A stretch of 33,153 nucleotides of DNA from Actinospica durhamensis (GCF_018139695.1 NZ_JAGSOG010000078.1:1-33153); one strand, 5' to 3'. Counted from the stretch's first letter, positions 14,579 through 23,443 are shown. Program-made: numbers and translations. The notes: generated from the sequence alone by a model not told the origin.

Positions 14579-15541
14579 ATGACCACGACTGAAACCCGCG
14601 TGCCGCCCGCCGCGCCGGCGGCGCTGCCCGGTGCCCGCCGCCGCGCCCTGCCCGGGCTGCGCGCTCTGCCCGCTCTGCCCGAGGGCCGCGGCGTCGCCGT
14701 GCTGCTGGTGCTCGGCTCCTGCTCCTCGTTCCAGATCGGCGCCGCGTTCGCCACGCACCTGTTCCCCGCGACCGGCTCCAGCGGGGCCACGCTGCTGCGC
14801 ATCGGCTTCGCCGCGTGCCTGATGCTGGCGCTGACCCGGCCGAAGGTGCGCGCGTGGGGCCGGGAGCAGTGGCGGGCGGTGGTGCTGCTCGGGCTGAGCC
14901 TCGCGGGCACGAACGGGTTCTTCTACGCCTCGATCGCGCGCATCCCGCTCGGGGTCGCGGTGACGGTGCAGTTCATCGGGCCGCTCACGCTGGCCGCGAT
15001 CCTGTCCCGACGCGCCCGCGACCTCGGCTGGGTGCTGATCGCCGGGCTCGGAGTGGTGATGTTGGGGATGGCCGGAGGCGGTGCGTCCGCGACGTCCGGC
15101 ACCCGGCTCGATCCGGTCGGGCTCCTGTTCGCGCTGCTGGCCGGGGTGGGCTGGGCCCTGTACATCCTGGCCGGCGCGCACGCGGGCAAGGCGGTGCCCG
15201 GACGCGGCGGTCTCGCGGTGGCCCTCGGCGTCGGCGCGTTGGCGCTCGTCCCCTTCGGCGCGCAGGGCGCCACGCACATCACCACCCGCCCGAGCCTGGT
15301 ACTGGTCGCGATGGCCACCGCGCTGATGGGCTCGATCGTGCCCTACTCGCTCGAACTCTCGGCGCTGCGCCGCATTCCGCGCCGGGCCTTCGGAGTCCTG
15401 CTCAGCCTCGAGCCGGGCATCGCGGCGTTCGCGGGCTGGCTGCTGCTGTCCCAGGGCATCGGCCCGGTCTCGGTGATCGCGATCGCGGTGGTGGTGCTGG
15501 CGAGCGTGGGCTCCACGGTCACCGCGAGGGAGCAGGTCTGA
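14579..15541 (+). CDS. EamA/DMT family transporter (RhtA-like exporter)
   Basis: Ten-helix drug/metabolite transporter of 320 residues with two EamA repeats. The first begins at about 36 (GVAVLLVLGSCSSFQIGAAFATHLFPATGS) and the second at about 180 (DPVGLLFALLAGVGWALYILAGAHAGKAVPG). The LRIGFAACLMLAL, GVAVTVQFIGPL and RRIPRRAFGVLLSLEPGIAAFAGWLLL segments resemble the threonine/homoserine exporter RhtA. ATG 14579 is used because the preceding frame overlaps the operator and has no helix. It is divergent from the LysR gene and ends 12 bases before a strong terminator, so it is a single-gene transcript. Export of amino acids is likely but not proven. Confidence 0.92.
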   Translation: MTTTETRVPPAAPAALPGARRRALPGLRALPALPEGRGVAVLLVLGSCSSFQIGAAFATHLFPATGSSGATLLRIGFAACLMLALTRPKVRAWGREQWRAVVLLGLSLAGTNGFFYASIARIPLGVAVTVQFIGPLTLAAILSRRARDLGWVLIAGLGVVMLGMAGGGASATSGTRLDPVGLLFALLAGVGWALYILAGAHAGKAVPGRGGLAVALGVGALALVPFGAQGATHITTRPSLVLVAMATALMGSIVPYSLELSALRRIPRRAFGVLLSLEPGIAAFAGWLLLSQGIGPVSVIAIAVVVLASVGSTVTAREQV

Positions 15542-15553
15542 TCGAGCACTGAG

Positions 15554-15596
15554 ACGGCGCGGCGGACGGGTCGATCGGACCCGTCCGCCGCGCCGT
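15554..15596 (+). terminator. Strong rho-independent terminator
   Basis: A perfect 19-bp stem (15554-15572 with 15578-15596), a 5-base GATCG loop and a following TTT. It lies 12 bases after the EamA stop and separates it from the convergent CHAP gene, whose transcript it could also end. Confidence 0.9.
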
Positions 15597-15629
15597 TTCG
15601 CGTGCCGTGCCATGCCGTGCCATGCCGGC

Positions 15630-18551
15630 CTAGGAGGATTGCCCCAGGCAGGTGTAGCCGGGGTAGGCGACCGCGGGCAGGCTCGCCCCGGTCGGCAGCG
15701 CGCCGTGGACCGCGTAGTACGCCATGTCCGCGGCCCGCTGCGGGGTCTGTGCGGCGGTGGAGGCCGCGGCGTCCAGGAACAGGTTCGCCAGCGTGACGTT
15801 CAGCGGCCGGAAGACCTCGTAGAAGGGGCTTGATCCGGGGTCGTCGGCGGAGGGATTGGCCCAGCCGCACGGGTTGTCGTAGAGGGCGTTGAGCGCGGCC
15901 TGGCCCACCGCGATCACCAGGTAGTCGCCGCTGAGCGTGGCGCCCCAGGCGACCTGGAAGTCCGTGGTGACCTGGCTGTCCGCCAGCCCCGCGGACGCGG
16001 CGGCGGCCAGCGCGCTGGCCTCGTCGGCCGGGGTGGCGGCGTAGAGCAGCACGGTGCCCGGGTACGCGGTGGGTGTGCTGGGCAGGGCGGCGTAGCTCCA
16101 CGAGCCCGCGGTGGCGGACGCGTCCACGCCGAGTGCTCCGGCGTCGTCGAGGAAGACCTGCTGCGACGTGCCGGGGACGGTGTTGGAGCTCAGCGCCGCG
16201 ATCGCGGAGGCGGTGGCCGGCAGCGCGGTGGTCTGGCCCTGCGTGCCGTCCCAGGCGGTGACTGCGGGCGTGCCCGAGCTCGTCAGGTAGCTGACTTCGC
16301 CGGCGGTGGATCCGGCGGCCGTCAGGTAGTTGCCCGCGGTCAGTGCGGTGCCGGCGGCCGGGGTGGCCGCGAGCTCGTGCACGGACCAGATCCCGGGCAG
16401 CGGCGAGTCGGCGACGGCGAGCTTTCCCGCCGCGTCGGTGAAGAACACGTCGACCTGCTGCGCTCCGGTGGATGCGGCGGCCAGTGTCGTGCCCGCCGCG
16501 ACGCCGAGCTTCCCGGTCGGCACCGGCCCGCTCACCCAGGAGCCGGTGAGGTTGGTGGCCTCGACGAGCCGGCCGTGGGTGTCGAGGTAGAACACGTCCT
16601 GTGCCGAGGTCAGCCCGCCGGTCGAGGCGGCCGCGAGCGCCTGCGGGCTGCCGGTCGCCGGGACGGGGAGTGCGGCGCTGCTCCAGCTACCGGCGCTCTC
16701 AGTGGTCTGGTCGAGCGCGCCGGTCGCGTCGAAGAAATAGAGCGAAGGGGTGACGTTCAGGCTCGGCTTGAGCCCGGAGACCGGGTCGGCCGCCGAAGCC
16801 GCGACGGCACTGGTCGCGCCGGGCTGGCCGGGCAACGCGACCGAAGTCCAGCCATTGACACCGATGTAGGTCTCGCCCAGGCCGCCGCCGGACGCCGGGT
16901 AGAAGGCGTGCGGGACGGTGGCGTACCCGGCGTCGCCGTCGGAGTACGTCAGACCCGTGATCGAGGCGCCCGCGGCGGGCGTGCCGGGGACGGTCTGCTG
17001 CAGCCAGCTCGCGCCGTCCCAGCTGTCCGCGGCAAGGCTGCCGCTGCCGTCGGCGCCGCTGCTGCTGTCGGTGAACAGGTACTGCTCGACCGGCACCGTC
17101 GTGTACCAGACGTCGTTGCTCGGCACCGAGGAGACCGCCGAGCCGTTCGCCCCGACGCCCACGTTCCAGGTGCGGAAGGCGACGGTGCCGAGGCTGCTGG
17201 TCGTGGTCAGCGTGACCGTGGAGAACCCGGCGCGCTGGAAGACGTGGCTGACGTGCGTGCCGGTGACGTTGTTGTCGCGGCCGTCGCCGAAGGTCCAGTA
17301 GTCCTGCGCGATCGTGCCGCCCTGCTCGGTCGCGAGCGCGGTGAAGTCCACGCTGGTGCCCGCGGTCGCGTTGGTGGGCGCGACGATCGCGGCGCTGGGC
17401 GCGGGCTGCTGCGAGGCCGCGCTCGGCGGGGCGACCAGCACCCACTGCTCGCCGGTGCTCCAAACGCTCGAGGCCCAGCTGGTCAGGTCGAGGTTCTGGT
17501 CGTACTCGACGGTGATCCCGTCGGCACCGAGGAAGTCGCCGTCGACCAGATTGACCGTGCCGTCGGCGTTGACCGAGGCGACGATGCCGACGTGGTCGGC
17601 GTAGGTGGTCGCGGAGACGGTGCCGGGCGGGAAGAACACGACCGCGTCACCGGGCTCCGGGGTGCCCGAGTCGGCCACCGGGTCCTGGCCGTCCGCCAGC
17701 GCCCAGGCGTAGAAGGACACCGAGCCGGCGTTCAGGGTATTGAGACCCTCGGTGACGCCCGCCCGGGTCCAGGCCCACTTGGCGAAGTCGGAGCACCAGG
17801 CCTCGTTCTGGTTCTCCACGCTGTGCGTCTGGTCCGGCCCGCAGCCGTCCGAGTTGGGCGAGAACGCGGCCACCAGAGTGCTGTACGGATCGCAGTCGAC
17901 GCCGCCGAAGCCGGTCTCGGCCGGGGTCGTGGCCACGCCGACCTGACCCAGCGCGAGGGCGGCGATCTGGTCGCCGAGCGAAGTGTCGGAGGTGTCAGTG
18001 GTGCTCGCGGCCCTGCTCTTCGCTGCCGCGACGGCCGCCGCGGACGGACGCGCGGTGCCCGCAGAGCAGTTCACGGTGCCGAGACCGAGCGCGTCGCGCA
18101 CGGCGGAGGGCAGCGTGCTCGCGCAACCGACCGGTCCGGTGGCCGGCACCACCGTCCACGCGCCGCCGGGCACGCGCTCGAGCAGTTGCTTGGCGGAGCC
18201 GTCCTGGAAGGAGTTCTCGACCTGCACGCCGGCCGAGGCGCTCGGGACGAATCCGGCCACGGCCCACTCCGTGCCGGTGGCGGCATCGCGCACCTCGCGC
18301 ACCGAGTCCGGGCGGATCGCGCCGACGTCCTTGGCGGGCAGGGCGCGCGCGGAGCCGAAGGCCCGGCCGAACGCGCTCAGGTCGGTTTGGGTGGGAGTCA
18401 GGACACGTACGTCGGTGGGCCCAGACGTCTGCGACGCCTGGGCCGCGGGCGCCGCGACAACGCTCAGGCTGCCCAGCAGGGTCAGGGCGAGCACCGCGCC
18501 GCCGCACGCCGTACGCCGCGCACGGCGCGGTCCGTGCTGTGTTCGAGCCAC
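15630..18551 (-). CDS. Secreted CHAP-domain peptidoglycan hydrolase-like protein with PKD domain
   Basis: Exported multidomain protein of 973 residues. GTG 18551 is chosen because GGAGG lies 5 bases upstream and a signal peptide follows at once: RRARRTACGG, a hydrophobic core, then AAPAAQAS near 38. A small domain (about 47-165) is not recognised. The CHAP domain (about 190-375) has AWCSDFAKWAW with C253, YADHVGIVAS with H320 and NLVDGDF with D337 as the expected Cys-His-acidic set of NlpC/P60-like amidases or endopeptidases. A PKD fold follows (about 385-470; YWTFGDG, VSHVFQRAGFSTVTL). Then come repeated beta-strand units (about 480-830) with recurring YFFDATG, VFYLDTHG and VFFTDAAG segments, likely a propeller or lectin-like array. 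The last 140 residues, with two cysteines, are unrecognised. It sits 154 bases downstream of the NagZ-type gene. Confidence 0.82.
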   Translation of the reverse strand: MARTQHGPRRARRTACGGAVLALTLLGSLSVVAAPAAQASQTSGPTDVRVLTPTQTDLSAFGRAFGSARALPAKDVGAIRPDSVREVRDAATGTEWAVAGFVPSASAGVQVENSFQDGSAKQLLERVPGGAWTVVPATGPVGCASTLPSAVRDALGLGTVNCSAGTARPSAAAVAAAKSRAASTTDTSDTSLGDQIAALALGQVGVATTPAETGFGGVDCDPYSTLVAAFSPNSDGCGPDQTHSVENQNEAWCSDFAKWAWTRAGVTEGLNTLNAGSVSFYAWALADGQDPVADSGTPEPGDAVVFFPPGTVSATTYADHVGIVASVNADGTVNLVDGDFLGADGITVEYDQNLDLTSWASSVWSTGEQWVLVAPPSAASQQPAPSAAIVAPTNATAGTSVDFTALATEQGGTIAQDYWTFGDGRDNNVTGTHVSHVFQRAGFSTVTLTTTSSLGTVAFRTWNVGVGANGSAVSSVPSNDVWYTTVPVEQYLFTDSSSGADGSGSLAADSWDGASWLQQTVPGTPAAGASITGLTYSDGDAGYATVPHAFYPASGGGLGETYIGVNGWTSVALPGQPGATSAVAASAADPVSGLKPSLNVTPSLYFFDATGALDQTTESAGSWSSAALPVPATGSPQALAAASTGGLTSAQDVFYLDTHGRLVEATNLTGSWVSGPVPTGKLGVAAGTTLAAASTGAQQVDVFFTDAAGKLAVADSPLPGIWSVHELAATPAAGTALTAGNYLTAAGSTAGEVSYLTSSGTPAVTAWDGTQGQTTALPATASAIAALSSNTVPGTSQQVFLDDAGALGVDASATAGSWSYAALPSTPTAYPGTVLLYAATPADEASALAAAASAGLADSQVTTDFQVAWGATLSGDYLVIAVGQAALNALYDNPCGWANPSADDPGSSPFYEVFRPLNVTLANLFLDAAASTAAQTPQRAADMAYYAVHGALPTGASLPAVAYPGYTCLGQSS

Positions 18552-18687
18552 GAGTACCTCCGAATCGAGGGTTCTGTAGCGGGGAGAAGACTTGTTCGGA
18601 AGGTGACGGGGACCGGGTGGCCGTCCCGGCGCGCGCACTGGCAACGAGCATGGCGAGACCGATGTAAAAAAGCAATACTGACCTACG

Positions 18688-18709
18688 AAGTTTTGAAACT
18701 TTCCTTCAA
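18688..18709. promoter_or_regulatory. AT-rich palindromes between nagZ-type gene and CHAP gene
   Basis: AAGTTT-TG-AAACTT (18688-18701) overlaps GAAA-C-TTTC (18695-18703). The latter has the GAAANTTTC form known from actinobacterial sugar-hydrolase operators such as those upstream of xylanase genes. On the minus strand TTGAAG (18709-18704) followed after 18 bases by TAGGTC could be a promoter for the CHAP gene, with the palindromes inside its spacer. The promoter is weak by consensus. Confidence 0.4.
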
Positions 18710-20202
18710 GATCGGTCGGCGGTGAGTGCCTCGGCCACCGCTCGCGCACATGCCGAACCCGCCCCGTACGCCACCAGATACGCCGCACCCAGCGGACCCG
18801 CGCCGCCGGGGAATCCGAGCTCTGCGACGACCGCGTCCGGCCTGGCTGACAGGATCCGCGCGAGCGCCTCGCCCATCCAGGCGTGCCGATGCGCCGAGCG
18901 CACACTCAGCAGCAACGGCCGCCCCGACGCGTCCGCGAGCACCCGGTCGATCACAGCGTCCGTACACTCACCCACCAGCGCGAACGTCGTTCCCGGCAGC
19001 CGATCGGCCACCTCGCGACGCAGGGTATTGTCGGCGACGCCGCCGAGCGCGGCCGGCCCCGCGGCCGTGAACGCGACGTGGTGCGGGGCTGCGGAAAGAG
19101 GCAGCGCGCCCGGCACCCGCACGACGGTCTTCAGGGCCCTGCGAGCGGTCGCCATCCCGATCTCGACCCCGTCGGGCTCGCTCCCGCTCGCGCCGATGCC
19201 TTGCGTCGCCCGTCCGGCCGAGAACGTCAGTACCCTGCGGCCTGCCTCGACCAGCCGTTCCTCAGAGAGCGTCCCCGCCCGCACCGCCTCGACGATCGCC
19301 GCCTGCACCTGCGCCACCAGCGCGGCTTCGCCCTTGTGCCCGAGGCACAGCAGGTCCGCGCCCGCCGCGAGCGCACGCACGGCCGCCCCCGCCACGCCGT
19401 AACGGCTCGCCACGGCGGCCATCTCCAGCGCGTCGGTGGCGATCAGGCCGCTGAAACCCAGCTCGTCGCGCAGCAGGTCGACCGCGGCCGGGCTCACCGA
19501 GGCCGGGTGTTCGGCGTCGAGGGCGGGCAGCAGCAGATGCCCGAGCATCACCGCGCGCACGTCCGCGCCGATCGCCGCGCGGAACGGCGGGAGCGCGGTC
19601 GCGTCGAGTTGCGCACGGCTCATCCGCACGGTCGGCAGCGCGAGGTGCGAGTCCACGGACGTGTCGCCGTGGCCGGGAAAGTGCTTCGCGCACGCGGCCG
19701 TGCCGGTGCTCTGCAGACCCCGCACCCATGCGGCGACGTGCCGCGCGACCAGGTGGGGCTCGGCGCCGAAGGAGCGCACGCCGATCACCGGATTGTCCGG
19801 GTTGCTGTTGACGTCGGCGTCCGGCGCGTAGTCGAGGTCGATGCCGGCCGCGGCCAGCCGACGCCCCAACGATCGGGCGACCCGTTCGGTGAGCTCGACC
19901 TCGTCGACCGCGCCGAGGGCCAGATTCCCGGGATAGGAGGATCCTGACTCGGCCTCGAGCCGGGTGACGTCGCCGCCCTCCTCGTCGATCGCGACGACCA
20001 GCCGGGGATTCTCGGCGTGCAGCGCGGCGGTGAGCGCGCTGACCTGGAGTGCGTCGCGGACGTTGCGGCCGAAGAGCAGGACCGAGCCGAGGCCGTCCGC
20101 GACGGCCCGCCGCACCCAGTCCGGGGCCTCGGTGCCGGTGAAGCCGGGTTGCAGCACGTGCCGGGCGAGTCGGGACAGGTCCGTGCCCACCGGCTCGGGC
20201 AC
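18706..20202 (-). CDS. nagZ: GH3 beta-N-acetylglucosaminidase (NagZ type)
   Basis: Glycoside hydrolase family 3 enzyme of 498 residues that would cleave GlcNAc from GlcNAc-MurNAc disaccharides or muropeptides during cell-wall turnover. The TIM barrel (about 1-330) contains AIDEEGGDVTRL, DYAPDADVNSNPDNPVIGVRSFG, KHFPGHGDTSVDSH (173-186, with D184-H186 as the Asp-His acid/base dyad special to NagZ) and ATDALEM with D257 as nucleophile. A second alpha/beta domain (about 350-498) is present as in Bacillus NagZ rather than the single-domain enterobacterial enzyme. No signal peptide is visible, so the enzyme appears cytosolic and would need imported substrate. It follows the GNAT gene by 3 bases, so they form one transcript. 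Confidence 0.9.
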   Translation of the reverse strand: MPEPVGTDLSRLARHVLQPGFTGTEAPDWVRRAVADGLGSVLLFGRNVRDALQVSALTAALHAENPRLVVAIDEEGGDVTRLEAESGSSYPGNLALGAVDEVELTERVARSLGRRLAAAGIDLDYAPDADVNSNPDNPVIGVRSFGAEPHLVARHVAAWVRGLQSTGTAACAKHFPGHGDTSVDSHLALPTVRMSRAQLDATALPPFRAAIGADVRAVMLGHLLLPALDAEHPASVSPAAVDLLRDELGFSGLIATDALEMAAVASRYGVAGAAVRALAAGADLLCLGHKGEAALVAQVQAAIVEAVRAGTLSEERLVEAGRRVLTFSAGRATQGIGASGSEPDGVEIGMATARRALKTVVRVPGALPLSAAPHHVAFTAAGPAALGGVADNTLRREVADRLPGTTFALVGECTDAVIDRVLADASGRPLLLSVRSAHRHAWMGEALARILSARPDAVVAELGFPGGAGPLGAAYLVAYGAGSACARAVAEALTADRS

Positions 20203-20205
20203 CGC

Positions 20206-21159
20206 TCAGGCCTCCTTGCTGTAGATCCAGAAGACCCGTTCGACGTAGGCGTCCACCACCTTGGCGTAGAACACGGTCGGCCCCACCCAGGCGATCTGCG
20301 CGCTCTCGTGCCCGGCCTCGCGCAGGTCGGCGAGGCAGCGGCGTAGCAGCACACTGCCGATGCCCCGGCCCCGCTCCCCCTCGCGCGTGCCCATCGGCCC
20401 GAACCAGTCGGCGCGGTTCACGCCGTGGCAGGCGAAGCCGAGGTACGCGGCGGTCGGGTCGGCGCCGTCGGCCCCGCCGTCCGCGCGAACGGCCAGGTGG
20501 CAGCGGGCTCCGGGACGTTCGAGGGTGGCGAGCGTCTCTTCGAGCCAGGTCCCGCCGAAGGAGGCGAGCCAGGGGGTGATGGCCGCGCGGTCGTCCTCGC
20601 GCAGCGGTCGCAGCGTGACGCCCTGAGCGGCCAGGGCCTTCTCGGCCTCCGCCGTGTCCAGCCGCGTACCCGCGTCGGCCAGGTCCACCGTCATGTTCAC
20701 GGCCTGATAGGCCCTGACATACCCGGCGGACTCCAGCAGGAAACCGGCGGCCGAGTAGCGCACGTCCACCCCGGCCCAGGCGAATCGGGGGCTCGCCCCG
20801 CCGACGTGGATCCGCTGCACTCCGGCGGCCTCGAGCCGCGCTTCCAGCTCGCGCAGCAGTGCCCGGGCGTGTCCGCGGTGCCTGGCCTGGGGTGTCACGG
20901 CCAGGAGGTTGATATGACCGCTCTCGCCGCGCACCGACCCGAGGGCGAACCCGACCGGCACGGCGTTCTCCACCGCGACGACGGCCAGTTCGGGCCGCTC
21001 GTGCGGCCAGACCAAGTCCACCAGCGAGCCTGCGTCCGGGCCGTCCCAGCGCAGGGTGTCGACGGCGATGCGACGCAGAGCCGGTATGTCCGCGGGCTCG
21101 GCGCCGCGCACGTGTCCGGCGGCCGTTGCGGCCACGGAGCCTCCCGAAGCGTGTGACAT
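20206..21159 (-). CDS. GNAT acetyltransferase with two tandem domains
   Basis: Acetyl-CoA dependent N-acetyltransferase-like protein of 317 residues. The N-terminal GNAT domain (about 15-150) carries HINLLAVTPQARHRGHARALL, the Q/RxxGxG/A acetyl-CoA loop; the C-terminal one (about 180-310) carries GERGRGIGSVLLRRCL. ATG 21159 is preferred to an upstream TTG; neither has a clear Shine-Dalgarno, so a very short leader is possible. The product precedes the NagZ-type gene by 3 bases and is divergent from the serine hydrolase/murR operon. Bacillus subtilis also has a GNAT gene (ybbJ) next to its murQ-murR-nagZ cluster. The substrate is unknown; an amino sugar or a peptide-stem amine is an inference from context. 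Confidence 0.85.
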   Translation of the reverse strand: MSHASGGSVAATAAGHVRGAEPADIPALRRIAVDTLRWDGPDAGSLVDLVWPHERPELAVVAVENAVPVGFALGSVRGESGHINLLAVTPQARHRGHARALLRELEARLEAAGVQRIHVGGASPRFAWAGVDVRYSAAGFLLESAGYVRAYQAVNMTVDLADAGTRLDTAEAEKALAAQGVTLRPLREDDRAAITPWLASFGGTWLEETLATLERPGARCHLAVRADGGADGADPTAAYLGFACHGVNRADWFGPMGTREGERGRGIGSVLLRRCLADLREAGHESAQIAWVGPTVFYAKVVDAYVERVFWIYSKEA

Positions 21160-21185
21160 GTTGCTAAGTGTCGGAACTAGCAAAA

Positions 21186-21206
21186 TTGTCGGTGGAAACT
21201 TACCAT
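21186..21206. promoter_or_regulatory. Divergent control region of GNAT-nagZ and hydrolase-murR operons
   Basis: The 98 bases 21160-21257 include an AT-rich core. AACTTAC (21197-21203) recurs in the murQ/importer control region (complement of 27376-27370), where it forms part of a perfect palindrome. TTGTCG (21186-21191) could be a -35 for the hydrolase gene, but the -10 is unclear. A GCTA-N11-TAGC dyad (21163-21181) lies beside it. Confidence 0.35.
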
Positions 21207-21257
21207 AGCGACATACCCGGAACGCAGGACACGGAACCCAAGAACACGGGAGCGGGG

Positions 21258-22460
21258 ATGACCCAGGAATCCGGCCGCAGCGACGTACCGATCGCCGCGG
21301 TGCGCCTCGTGGCCGCCGCCGTGGCCGAGGGCGCCGTGCCGGGCGCGGTGCTGGCCGTGGGCCGCGGCCGGGCCCGGGCGCGGCCGCTGCCCTGGATGCT
21401 GTACTGCGCGGGCCGCACGCGGGTGGGCCCCGAGGGCCGCGCCGTCACCGCCGACACCATCTTCGACCTCGCCTCTCTCACCAAAGTCGTCGCCACCACT
21501 CCCTGCGTGCTGCGTCTGGCCGACGCGGGCGAGCTCGACCTCGACGCGCCGATCGTCCGGTACCTGCCCGAATTCGGGCGCTCTGATCGCCGGGCCGAGG
21601 TGACGCCGCGCCACCTGCTCACCCACACCTCCGGGCTCCCGGCCCACCGGCTGCTCTACGAGTTGCCCGGCGGGCTCGAGCGCAGGCGGGCGGCCGTGTT
21701 CGCCGAGCCGCTGGCCACGCCGCCCGGCACCAGCGTGTGCTACTCCGATCTCGGATACATCCTGCTCGGCGAGATCGTGGCGAAACTGACCGGAACCTCC
21801 CTCGACGCGGCCGCGCGCGAACTCGTCTTCGACCCCCTCGGCATGGCCGAGACCGGCTACCTGCCCACCGCCCCGCCTGAGCGGTACGCGGCCACCGAAC
21901 CGCGTCCGGACACCGGCCTTGCGCGGATCGGCGCCGTGCACGACGAGAACGCCGAGGCGCTCGGCGGCGTCGCCGGGCACGCGGGCGTGTTCGGCACGGT
22001 CGGCGACCTGGTGCGCTACCTGCGCGACGGCTGGCTGGCCGAGGACAGCCCCATCCTGACCCCGCGCATCCGCCGCGAGGCCCTGCGCTGCCAGACCGCC
22101 GCCGCCGGGGACGGGCACCGCGGCCTCGGCTGGACCCTGGCCGGGGACCGCTGGGACCACATGACCGCCGCCTGGCCGCACGGCCGGGCCGGACACACCG
22201 GATTCACCGGCACCAGCCTGGCCCTCGACCCGGTCGGCGGGCTGTGGACCGTGCTGCTCACCAACGCGGTGCACCTCGGCCGCGACCATTCCGGCATCAT
22301 TGCGCTGCGCCGTACCGTGCACGCGGCCGTCGCGGCGTGGGCCGCCGCGACGGACCTTGGTGGGAACGCGAGTGGAAGCACGGATGCAGACACGGTGACG
22401 CGACCGTGTACGCCGGTGGCCGGGTACGATCGAGCCGTTGAGATCCAAGGAGACCGATGA
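21258..22460 (+). CDS. Class C beta-lactamase-like serine hydrolase (AmiE/YbbE context)
   Basis: Penicillin-binding-protein fold serine hydrolase of 400 residues. ATG 21258 is used because GGGAG lies 5 bases before it. The three active-site motifs are visible: SLTK (S73, K76), YSD (Y162, D164, the YxN-equivalent) and HTG (313-315), plus LLTHTSGLP typical of class C/esterase members. No signal peptide is seen, which argues for a cytosolic role. In Bacillus such a protein (AmiE/YbbE) is encoded in the MurNAc-recycling cluster, consistent with the MurR gene overlapping this stop codon (ATGA) and NagZ encoded divergently. It could remove peptide or ester groups from muropeptides; direct beta-lactam hydrolysis is less likely. 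The C-terminal 35 residues are low-complexity. Confidence 0.85.
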   Translation: MTQESGRSDVPIAAVRLVAAAVAEGAVPGAVLAVGRGRARARPLPWMLYCAGRTRVGPEGRAVTADTIFDLASLTKVVATTPCVLRLADAGELDLDAPIVRYLPEFGRSDRRAEVTPRHLLTHTSGLPAHRLLYELPGGLERRRAAVFAEPLATPPGTSVCYSDLGYILLGEIVAKLTGTSLDAAARELVFDPLGMAETGYLPTAPPERYAATEPRPDTGLARIGAVHDENAEALGGVAGHAGVFGTVGDLVRYLRDGWLAEDSPILTPRIRREALRCQTAAAGDGHRGLGWTLAGDRWDHMTAAWPHGRAGHTGFTGTSLALDPVGGLWTVLLTNAVHLGRDHSGIIALRRTVHAAVAAWAAATDLGGNASGSTDADTVTRPCTPVAGYDRAVEIQGDR

Positions 22461-23443
22461 GCCGCTCCGCCGGGCGTGACGAGGACGCGAACCTCTCCGC
22501 CGCCGCACCACCCCCGCCCGCGGCGCCCGCCGCCAAATCCGGGCGGTCCGAGTCCCTGCTGCCGCAGCAGACCACGATCCTGGTGCAGATCCGCGCGCTG
22601 CTGCCGAGCCTGCCGCCGTCCGAACGCCGGGTGGCCACCGCCGCCCTGGCCGACCCGGTGGGCGTCGCCGGGCGCACCATCAGCGATCTCGCGGCCTCCT
22701 GTCAGACCTCGGAGACCACCGTCGTGCGCTTCTGCCGCAGCCTCGGCCTGCGCGGATACCCCGAGCTGCGGATCGGCCTGGCCGCTGCGGCCTCGGCGCA
22801 GGACGGCCCGGCGGCCTCCGGCTGGACGGGTCTGGGCACCGACATCGGCCCGCGCGACACCACCGCCGAGGTGGTCGGCAAGATCGGCTTCGCCGACGCG
22901 AAGGCGGTCGAGGAGACCGTCGCGCAGCTGGACCTGCACACCTTCGACCAGGCCGTGGACGCCCTCGCCGGCGCAGACCGGATCGACCTGTACGGCTCCG
23001 GCGCGAGCGCGCTGGTGGCCTTCGACTTCCAGCAGAAGCTCAACCGGATAGGGCGCCGCGCCGGCGCCTGGTCGGACCCGCACCTGGCGCTGACCTCGGC
23101 CGCGCTGCTGCGCCGGGGCGACGTGGCGGTGGGCATCTCGCACACCGGTGAGACCCCTGACACCCTCGCCGCACTGCGCGAGGCGCGCTCCAACGGCGCG
23201 CTGACCATCGCGCTGACCAACTTCCCGCGCTCGACCATCGCGACCGAGGCGGACCGCGTGCTGACCACCGCCGCCCGCGAGACCACGTACCGCTCCGGCG
23301 CCATGGCCAGCCGCATCGCCGCGCTCACGGTGGTGGACTGCCTGTTCGTCGCGCTCGCCCAGCGCAACCGGGCCCGCACCCTCAAGGCGCTGGAACGCAC
23401 CTACACCGCCGTGCGCAACCGCAGGATCTCGGCGGCCGGCTAG
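22457..23443 (+). CDS. murR: MurR/RpiR family transcriptional regulator
   Basis: Sugar-phosphate-responsive regulator of 328 residues. A proline/alanine-rich extension (1-35) precedes an HTH_6 domain (about 38-115) with TISDLAASCQTSETTVVRFCRSLGLRGYPELR. A SIS domain (about 150-300) follows, with DRIDLYGSGASALVAFDFQQKL and AVGISHTGETPDTLAAL, the phosphosugar-binding segments. ATG 22457 overlaps the hydrolase stop by four bases and has AAGGAG 4 bases upstream. Proximity to nagZ and murQ makes MurNAc-6-phosphate or GlcNAc-6-phosphate the likely effector; the regulon would include the divergent operons of this region. Family is secure; ligand is inferred. Confidence 0.88.
   Translation: MSRSAGRDEDANLSAAAPPPPAAPAAKSGRSESLLPQQTTILVQIRALLPSLPPSERRVATAALADPVGVAGRTISDLAASCQTSETTVVRFCRSLGLRGYPELRIGLAAAASAQDGPAASGWTGLGTDIGPRDTTAEVVGKIGFADAKAVEETVAQLDLHTFDQAVDALAGADRIDLYGSGASALVAFDFQQKLNRIGRRAGAWSDPHLALTSAALLRRGDVAVGISHTGETPDTLAALREARSNGALTIALTNFPRSTIATEADRVLTTAARETTYRSGAMASRIAALTVVDCLFVALAQRNRARTLKALERTYTAVRNRRISAAG

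Noticed and set aside
21258-22460. Antibiotic-resistance beta-lactamase
   Set aside because: No signal peptide, and the gene is cotranscribed with murR beside nagZ, which fits the cell-wall recycling hydrolases better.
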